From Falciphora oryzae (Eukaryota; Ascomycota; Sordariomycetes; Magnaporthales; Magnaporthaceae), in the NCBI GenBank assembly GCA_000733355.1, contig JNVV01000048.1:62001-126000 (forward strand): a stretch of 64,000 nucleotides of DNA, written 5' to 3'. The notes beneath the pieces were generated by a model, which was not told where the DNA came from, made no database searches, and saw only the letters and a list, made by a program, of their open reading frames with translations. The stretch's first letter is position 1, and each line of letters begins with the position of its first letter. Shown here piece after piece: positions 57,206 to 64,000 of this stretch. Both the position numbers and the translations under genes were made by a program.

Positions 57206-57894
57206 CCTCAACAATGTGAGTGTGTGTCCTTCTTCCTATATCCTTTCCCTTGCTATACTCCCCATTTCCTTCCCTGAGAATGGTCCTCATCTTTTCATAG
57301 CGGCCGGGCTACCAGACGGCGGCAGTGAGCCCCGACTTGCCTACGTGGTCGTAGCCAATACTCTGGATCAGCCGTCAGGCCTGGTCACCCGACCGCCGAT
57401 GTTCTCCCCGGCATTGGTCTGTGCGCCCCTGAGGCCTCCCCGGGCTGGTAGATTTTTTTCGATGGCATTACATCTTCCCGTCGTATCCTCCCAAGCTATC
57501 GTGTTAGGAAAAACCCCTCCTAGCGACACTTCCGTAGATGCTCTAATTAAGGAGCGCCGGAATGCGGCCTGAACTCCGTGTGCCTTGGGCTTGCCCCATG
57601 GTTTGATTCTGTTAGCCGCCTCGATAGCAACACGTAGCCTAGTGTCAAGCTTAGGTAGCGCTAGCACGTCGTATGCCCCTTGGGAGGCAGGGACTGGTAG
57701 ATCCCGATTTTCCGACGTTAAATAGACTCACTCACTCACTCACTCACTTAAAAAAACGACAAGTTGCTGAGAAAACGACAGGTTGCTGTCCTGCGCTGAT
57801 TCCCAAAGGGCCAATTCAGCGCAGGGTGTTTCAAACCCGCGCAAGTAGCTTCCCCCGCGTGAGATAACTACCATGTCGTCGCACGCTCTCGCTC
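57206..57894. other. Intergenic with dispersed repeat copy 3
   Basis: Between the HET pseudogene and the methyltransferase. Only the repeat at 57545-57730 and the following (CACT)n tract are recognised. Confidence 0.5.
57545..57755 (+). repeat. Dispersed repeat, copy 3 (3' part) with (CACT)n tail
   Basis: It matches the right part of copy 1: AAGGAGCGCCGGAATGCGGCC, GCCGCCTCGATAGCAACA, TAGCGCTAGCACGT and GGTAGATCCCGA, ending at GACGTTAAATA like copy 1. It continues directly into about five CACT units (57727-57750). Copies 1 and 3 share the same 3' limit but different tails, as seen for non-LTR/SINE-type inserts. Confidence 0.7.
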
Positions 57895-59127
57895 ATGGCC
57901 CAAACAATTCCACCAACCCCAATATCAACAGCAAATATGGTCTCTACTGCCACCACGAGACCACCCAAATACGATGCGACTTTTGGTGAAATTGGATCGC
58001 GCTTCAGTGCCTTCAGGGCCCGAGACAGCCCGAGCCAGAGGATTGTCGACGCAGTTCAAAAGTTCCTGCCGTCGCGCAGGCCGCCGTCCTTTCCGCCGTC
58101 GCTGCCGCCGTTTTCGACAGACGTGGCATGGTTCCAGCCAAACCTGCCGCCGTCCAAGCTTGCCAGCGCGTCGCCGCTCCTCCGGCTGCGACCCCGCCGG
58201 CGGACTGTCAAGCATGCAACCCAGCAGCAGTTTGGAGATGCCGCGACGACAGGTCGGCTCGACGACGACCATGTGGCCACCAAAACCACCACCCCACTCG
58301 ACCCCGATGACCCGGACATGAAGGAGCTGCAGGCCATCCGCTACGCTCTTTGGCAGCTCAACCCGGACCCCTGGGCTGGCCGTTGGCACTTCCTGGCTCC
58401 ATGCCTTGCCCGCCGCCCCTGGTACGACCGGGTCCTCCAGGCGGCGTCCCGCCCTGGCGCCGTCGTTCTGGACCTCGGCTGCGGCGTCGGCGGCGACGTC
58501 CGGCAGCTCGCCGCCGACATCTCCAGCCGGCGGCGCGCTCTCGCCGACCAGGGCCGCGATCCGGGCCCCGGCCCCGAGCTCTATGGCGCCGACTCGCGCG
58601 CCGACGTCTGGACGCTTGGGAACCGGCTCTTAGGCACCGCCGACGACCTGGCCGTGCGCTTCCTCCACGCCGACATCTACGACGAGGGCGAAAAGTCCAC
58701 CGAGCTCGAGCCCCTGCGCAGGCGCGTCGACGTTTTGATCATGTGCGGCGTTACGGACCTCTTTGACCACCCGGGCAACGGCCTTTTCCTGTGGCCCACG
58801 GTGCAGCGGCTGACCAGACCCGGGTCGCTGGTCGTCGGCTGGAGCCTGGGGATGCCTGCGGGCCAGTCCGTCGAACTGCACGGTCGATTTTACCACGACA
58901 CAACGGTTTTCCGAGAGATGATCCTGACTGACTATTGCGCTGGGAGATACAGCCTGGAAGTTAATGACGAGGTGCCGATCCAGGAACTCGGGTGGGATCA
59001 ATCGGATCTCAACTGCCTCCCTCCAGTCGACGTCACATCCCCCTATTCCGGCGCGCCTCATCCTCCACCAAACGTGACTGGGCACGAGTTTGTTCTCACG
59101 AAACTGGGAGACCGGCAACCCCGGTGA
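57895..59127 (+). CDS. SAM-dependent methyltransferase (class I fold)
   Basis: An intact intronless frame of 410 residues. The first 130 residues are Pro/Ser/Arg-rich and probably disordered. A methyltransferase domain follows: LNPDPWAGRWHFLAP near 155, motif I VVLDLGCGVGGDVRQL at 190-205 (glycine loop for S-adenosylmethionine), FLHADIYD near 250 (acidic loop), a VDVLIMCGVTDLFDH strand (motif IV area) and GSLVVGWSLGMP (motif VI area). It resembles small-molecule methyltransferases often found near fungal metabolite clusters, but it is 13 kb from the terpenoid genes, so pathway membership is doubtful. The start could be the internal Met15. Confidence 0.8.
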   Translation: MAQTIPPTPISTANMVSTATTRPPKYDATFGEIGSRFSAFRARDSPSQRIVDAVQKFLPSRRPPSFPPSLPPFSTDVAWFQPNLPPSKLASASPLLRLRPRRRTVKHATQQQFGDAATTGRLDDDHVATKTTTPLDPDDPDMKELQAIRYALWQLNPDPWAGRWHFLAPCLARRPWYDRVLQAASRPGAVVLDLGCGVGGDVRQLAADISSRRRALADQGRDPGPGPELYGADSRADVWTLGNRLLGTADDLAVRFLHADIYDEGEKSTELEPLRRRVDVLIMCGVTDLFDHPGNGLFLWPTVQRLTRPGSLVVGWSLGMPAGQSVELHGRFYHDTTVFREMILTDYCAGRYSLEVNDEVPIQELGWDQSDLNCLPPVDVTSPYSGAPHPPPNVTGHEFVLTKLGDRQPR

Positions 59128-60869
59128 CGATAGCGTGCAGGTATCGACACGGAGCATGGTTGTCCGCGCCTCGGTCTTTGTCACCGATACCGAGCTCTCC
59201 CCCTGGTTTTGTTGTGCGGGGAGATTAGGTCCCTACCTATCTAGACTGCGTGACTTTGATGCCTCCCTCGGAGTTTTTGTTCCGGGCTGGGGCCCCTGCC
59301 TGTCGCAGACTCGGAAGCTGGCCCGGGGAGGGGGTGAGGGCGGGTACTGGAACTTCTACAGCTGGCGGAGAACAGAGTGTTGCAAAACCTAAATGAGCAG
59401 TTTCGATACTGAAATAAAGCGCTTTTGGCACAGCACATTCGTATCCGTCGTGGAGTACGGGCTGCAGCACTGTAAGCGAGCGGTCCTGTTAAATGTCCCT
59501 TCAGACATCACCTTCGGGCCAAGGTAGCACGCCCTCTTTCCTTTGCAAGGCTATATAACTTTTTCTATATTTCTTTCGCTTTTTCGATGCCCTGCGTCCC
59601 TTTTCGAAACAACTCTCCTCTCCAATGCCATATTTCCTGTCAGGCAGCCCACCCGCTTCCATTTATCGTTTTCCCTCTCAAAAATCGTTTCCCTGCCCTC
59701 AAAATTTCTCTAATTAATCGACTCTTCGTTCCAGGCCTACATATTGGCACCGGCTTCTCCTGCGATGGAATAGATTCCCAAAGACATCATGGTTATAAGG
59801 GTTGGAAATGCCAAGGAAAGAAACACTGTTAAACGGCCGGACGAAAATACTGTACAGGCGAGACAAACAACTAAAAAAAAGAACCAAGCATAAGTTAATA
59901 AAGAGGATCTTCGCGGGCACGCACCCTTTTTGCTCCCACACGCACTTTGCCCCACTTTTGGCCTGTGCGGCCCCTGTGCACGGCGGTTTCGGCGCTGACA
60001 AAATTTGGGCCCACAATTAAAACTTCATGCCATTGGTCGCGCATTTGCATTTAAACCAGCCACAAAGGCGTAAAAAGCGGCGCACGCAAAAAGGTGAACG
60101 CAAAAAGGTGCAAAGGTGCAAAGGTGCAAAGGTGCAAAGGTGTTAACTAATTGCGCGTGGTGTTGTTTGCACCTTTGCATTGAAGCCCATACCCGTTGGA
60201 GTGGGTGCGCCACAGAAAATTGCATAGCGGCCGATATCGGTGTGGGGGTGCGTGTGGGAGCAAAAAAGGTGCGTGCCCGCGAAGTGGATGGAAAAAGTAC
60301 GAGGATGGGGCGGCAAATGGCGGGCGGCGATTGGCCAGACTGCTTTGAAGCAGGGTCTTGGGGGTTAGGGTTTTGGGATCCCATCGCTCCGTCGGCTTTT
60401 ACTAGCTAGTCCTCTCCTCACTGGTTTGACTAGGGGAGAGCGGACGGGATCCCGTATATTCCAGTGGGTATGGTCGTATGTGCTGGCTTGTACTTGCCTG
60501 TCGTCCTATAACCTTGCATGTAGAGTCAGGTCAGGTAGGAAAATAGGAGAGGAATACACAATGGGGATATGGGGGTTTGTCTCTTTTTTTTCTTGTGAAC
60601 GAGGGCGGCTGAGAAGATGAGTCCTTGGCCAGGAGGTTTGGGCAAAAGACGGGAGCCCGTGCATGTACTGAGACGGTTTCGTCAATGGGACTAAGCTTTA
60701 CCTATCTCCGGTGTGTGGTACATATAACGACAACGGAATGCTCCCAAGCATATTGGCGACTTAATTTTCCTACAGAAAGCTCAGTCAATCATTCTAACTG
60801 CAAAAGACAGGACCTAACCTACCTATCACTAACTGCCGTTTCCCTCACTTACATCCCATTACCAGCAGC
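59128..60869. other. Gene-free interval with a short tandem repeat
   Basis: AT-rich around 59560-60060, then a run of about five GTGCAAAG units at 60090-60142. The rest shows only short overlapping frames. No RNA gene recognised. Confidence 0.45.
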
Positions 60870-61860
60870 AGTTCCGATACCACGCCCGTATCCCCTCCAT
60901 CCGGCGCATCGGCAACCTTCGAGAACCAACGTGGGGACAGCACACTCGCTGGGGACTCCACAGCCGCATCGCAGGCCCGATTAATCGCCCGTTAGCCATC
61001 ACTAGACCACTGACACAGGAGCAGAAGGAGGCATATGTGCTCTGTCTCCGCATCGACGAGATCCAACACCAGCTGCAGCCGGGACCGATGACGCCGCCCC
61101 CAGCAGCCGGCCCAGGTCGCCACCGCCGCCGCCAGAGTACAACGCCGCTGGCCGCCGCATCAACACCCGCGAGCAACGCCGCCGGGCCCGTCTCGAGCGC
61201 CAGCGCCGCCGCCTCATGGAGACGGCCCTGGAGACGGTCCCTGGCTACCGCCCGCCGCCGGGCTACCGCCACCAGTGCAGCAGCAGCCCGATCCTGAGGG
61301 AGAAGGTCTACATCCCGGTCGCGGACCACCCGTCCATCAATTCATCGGCCAGACCCTCGGCCTGCGCGGGAGCAGCCTCGAGGCCATGAACGCCGACAGT
61401 GGCGCCGTCATCGCCATCCGCGGCCGCGGCTCCGTCAAGGAGGGGCGGGACAGGCCGCGGCCACAGGCTGGGCGGAGCCGGCAGCAGCACGACGACCACG
61501 AGAGCGACCCGCTGCACTGCTTCATCACGGCCGACTCGGCGGCCAAGATGGACAGGGCCAAGAAGCCGGTCGGCGCCGTCATCGAGGCGGCCATCACCAC
61601 GCCCGAGTGGGACAACGAGCGCAAGCGGAACCAGCTCCGCGACCCGGCCATGATGAACGGCACGTTCCGGGATGACGAGGGTCGCGATCCGTATCGAAGC
61701 GGCGGCGGCAGGTTCCTGACGGGAGGCCCAACAGACGAGGCTGTCGTTAACGAGGCCGTATGGACGCCCGGCTAGCAGTCGGTGGTGGGGATGCGGAAGG
61801 AGGGGATACTGACCAGCTTTACCAGCAGCTCATGACGGACACCGGAGAACGGGAAAATGT
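60870..61860 (+). pseudogene. Degraded copy of splicing factor SF1/BBP (branch-point binding protein)
   Basis: SF1/BBP binds the intron branch point through a KH-QUA2 domain and is normally a single essential gene. Here the pieces are in order but in different frames. They are ITRPLTQEQKEAYVLCLRID near 61000; RPRSPPPPPEYN then GRRINTREQRRR near 61110-61170; EKVYIPVADHPSIN near 61305; a KH block from FIGQTLGLRGSSLE to SVKEGRD at 61340-61450; HCFITADSAAKMDRAK near 61520; KRNQLRDPAMMNGTFRDDE near 61625 (QUA2); and a DQLYQQLM element near 61815. At least three frame breaks occur, one apparently a lost base near 61341. Zinc knuckles are not seen. The KH lacks the usual GPRG (GLRG here). Confidence 0.75.
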
Positions 61861-64000
61861 GGCACTGCTAATGCTTCACAGGCAACGACATGAATCAACA
61901 CGCCTCCGTGGCGGCTGGGGAGCGGTCGTCAGAGACCTCTCTCGAAGCAGTCAGGGGTCAAAGTCGCTGCGGATTCATCATGTTACTAACCACTAACCAC
62001 ACGGGGGACACAGCTTACATTGTTGCCTTTACTAACCTGGCTTTGTCCTATTATCTGCTGCTGTGATCGTTACAGGTCCTCGTCGTAATTTCGTGACTCA
62101 CCAGATCTAGTCGTGCAACACTGTAGCCAGTAGGCGAATGTCGTCCGGGGAGTTGAGGTAGCCGCTTGCCTCAGCATACTAGTTTCACCGAGTGCAAGCT
62201 CGTTTTCCCGTTCTACGAGATGCTGTCTCTTCGTTGCGAGCGCTTCGACTCGAGAAACCAGCAGGACCTGCCCTACACTCGAGATATGCTGAGAGTCGAC
62301 GCAGTATCGTCGTTCAACTACCCCTGAAACACGCTCTCTCGTGGCCAAATCCCCCGGTTCGTGTTTTCATGCATCAACCATCCAGCAACCACCAATATAC
62401 GGAGCCCGACAGCGATGACGAAGGCCCGCATGCCACATCAAAGAGTGTCTTCGGTGATAGCTCTGCTCTACAAGTCTGGGCGGTAGTCCCAAGGGTCGTT
62501 CGCATAGGGTTGCCAACTGTGTCTTGCCGTGATAGCGGCAGGCAGTGCCACCACCCCAGACCCACACGTACGCACGAGCAGACTCTCTCTATGATCTCTT
62601 CATGATGACGTACGATGCTTTTTCTACGCCGATACCGTAGAGATGCCAAGCCTTTGGAGCCGGCGGCTCGAGTCGAGACCAGAGCCCATGTTGACATCAC
62701 CTTGGCACAAAACACCCTGTCATGCAATCTCGATGAGTCTTCTCTACCATCACTGCCTCCCGGCCCATCATGACGATATCTTTCCATTTGGGTCGAGGTT
62801 CCGGAATTTGCTGACGAGGCTTGTCCAGCAGAGAGAGACGACTTCATCCGTCGTTCTATCACCACAAGAGTCCGGTGAAGTACTTTGCAGAAGCACGGCC
62901 CGGGGAAACAAGGGCTAAGCCTGCTGCCGTAGATTGCGAATACCTACCGCGGATACACCGGACTACTGATATTGCCAGGGGGACGTGGTCGGTCAACTGC
63001 CTGGGTTTTCCCTATCCCATATGCCGGACTCGGGTTCTTCCCTTCACACCGCCCATGTCCCACAGGTGTTCTTTGGGTTCTTCCAAGAAGGCGCCCAGAA
63101 CTATGATTTTTCCGTGGAGAAGCGCTGCTATGGGGATTTTGTCATGTGCTTGCATTTGTGCGGGATGTGGCACCTGGATAAGTCCCGGGGAAACAATAAT
63201 ACAGTTACAAACAGGTACAAACCATATCGGCCTGATGTCTTCATGACACAAGAGGTTAACAAACCTTGACGGAGCATTTACTCCTGGCACACACACACGG
63301 CATGCTTCGTCAGTGGGCCTATTATTCCATGTTTCTTGTGGCTCACACAGCCTCTAGCAGCAAAACCACCAGCCCACCCAGCCTTTTGGCCACGGTCTCA
63401 TGATACAGAGAAGGTGGTGAGTGTGGCTTTCGCAACCACGGCAAGGATAGAGGGCGGCCAGCGCCGACGGTATGGTGTCAGGGGGTGGCGGCTCGCCACT
63501 GGACACCTACCTTTGGCACTGGGGGAAGCAAGGGATGCCGATGGACGGGCGGGTGATGAAAAACCAAGCCTCCTCTTTTCCGTGTGGCTTTCCACGCGAG
63601 ACCCAAAAACAGGTCGTTGCATAGAATACGGCTATGGCACAGTGCAAAAGAAAAGTCAGCGCCCGAGTTGGAATGCAGAGGTGTTTCTCCCGCGGACCTC
63701 GTGAACTCTAAAACTAAACGGAGTGGTGGCAGAACCGCGTGTGAGCGGTGCGAAACTCTGTGTCTTGGCTTGTCGGCTGCCTGCCTGCCCAGCGATGGCG
63801 GTGGCTGCAAGTATTCTGCACTCTTTTTTCACTCGGCCAGCTCCGCGGGTCCTCTGGAGATGACCAGATAGCGCAGATGAGCCATAGAGAGACGGTGCTC
63901 CGCTCCTTCCATTATGCAAATGGGTCGCTATGCCGTACCCAAGTGACTGTGCTTGGTAGCCAATCTATGTGATATCGCCCGCCTCCGCCAAAGTGGAAAC
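61861..64000. other. About 2.1 kb without a recognised gene
   Basis: Frames at 62192-62605, 62374-62865, 62821-63246 and 63336-63704 are short and overlap one another on both strands. None has a family motif or splice-supported extension. A coding remnant cannot be excluded around 62340-62900, where the plus strand is Asp/Glu/Ser-rich. Confidence 0.4.

Noticed and set aside
57895..59127. Methyltransferase as a member of the terpenoid cluster
   Set aside because: It is separated by 13 kb containing the NACHT/HET island and repeats; position alone does not support membership.

Overview
The window looks like nuclear DNA of a filamentous ascomycete (Pezizomycotina, probably Sordariomycetes). The evidence is genes split by 49-170 bp GT-AG introns with CTRAC-type branch sites, HET and NACHT (STAND) genes, a fungal secondary-metabolism cluster, and transposons decayed almost only by C/T and G/A transitions, the pattern left by repeat-induced point mutation (RIP). 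Exon joins were worked out by hand from frame, splice sites and family motifs, so single bases at splice sites may be off. LAYOUT. 1-239: end of a DNA transposon whose body lies left of the window. 240-1574: dispersed repeat copy 1 and an uninterpretable GC-rich stretch. 1575-5735: a HET-domain gene head-to-head with an eight-helix membrane protein. 6102-19831: a nest of mobile elements. A Ty3/Gypsy chromovirus with 182-bp LTRs (minus strand) carries, inside the zinc knuckle of its gag, a 6.2-kb DNA transposon with 16-bp inverted ends and a 9-bp target duplication. That transposon encodes a DUF6589-like ORF and, on the other strand, a RecQ-like helicase. A second, 624-bp insertion sits near the 3' LTR. 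19832-21704: no gene recognised; a 12-bp minisatellite. 21705-44851: a candidate terpenoid biosynthetic cluster with an MFS exporter, three cytochrome P450s, a class I terpene cyclase, a stand-alone adenylate-forming enzyme, a small polytopic membrane protein and an aldo-keto reductase. A Gln/Pro-rich hypothetical gene and transposon scars lie in its middle. 45262-57205: an allorecognition/immunity-type island. It has a HeLo-NACHT gene with one in-frame stop, a head-to-head SesA-like-NACHT gene, a single-pass membrane protein with a 16-residue repeat tail, and a HET-family pseudogene lacking the HET core. 57545-64000: dispersed repeat copy 3, a SAM-dependent methyltransferase, a frameshifted copy of the splicing factor SF1/BBP, and about 2 kb where nothing is recognised. 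HOW IT FITS TOGETHER. The cyclase would make a hydrocarbon or alcohol skeleton from a prenyl diphosphate. The three P450s and the reductase would oxidise and adjust it, the adenylating enzyme could activate an acid for attachment, and the MFS protein could export the product. No pathway-specific transcription factor or prenyltransferase is visible. The most novel-looking items are the DUF6589/RecQ transposon, the self-priming signal of the chromovirus, the terpenoid cluster with its unassigned membrane protein, and the broken HeLo-NACHT, HET and SF1 copies.
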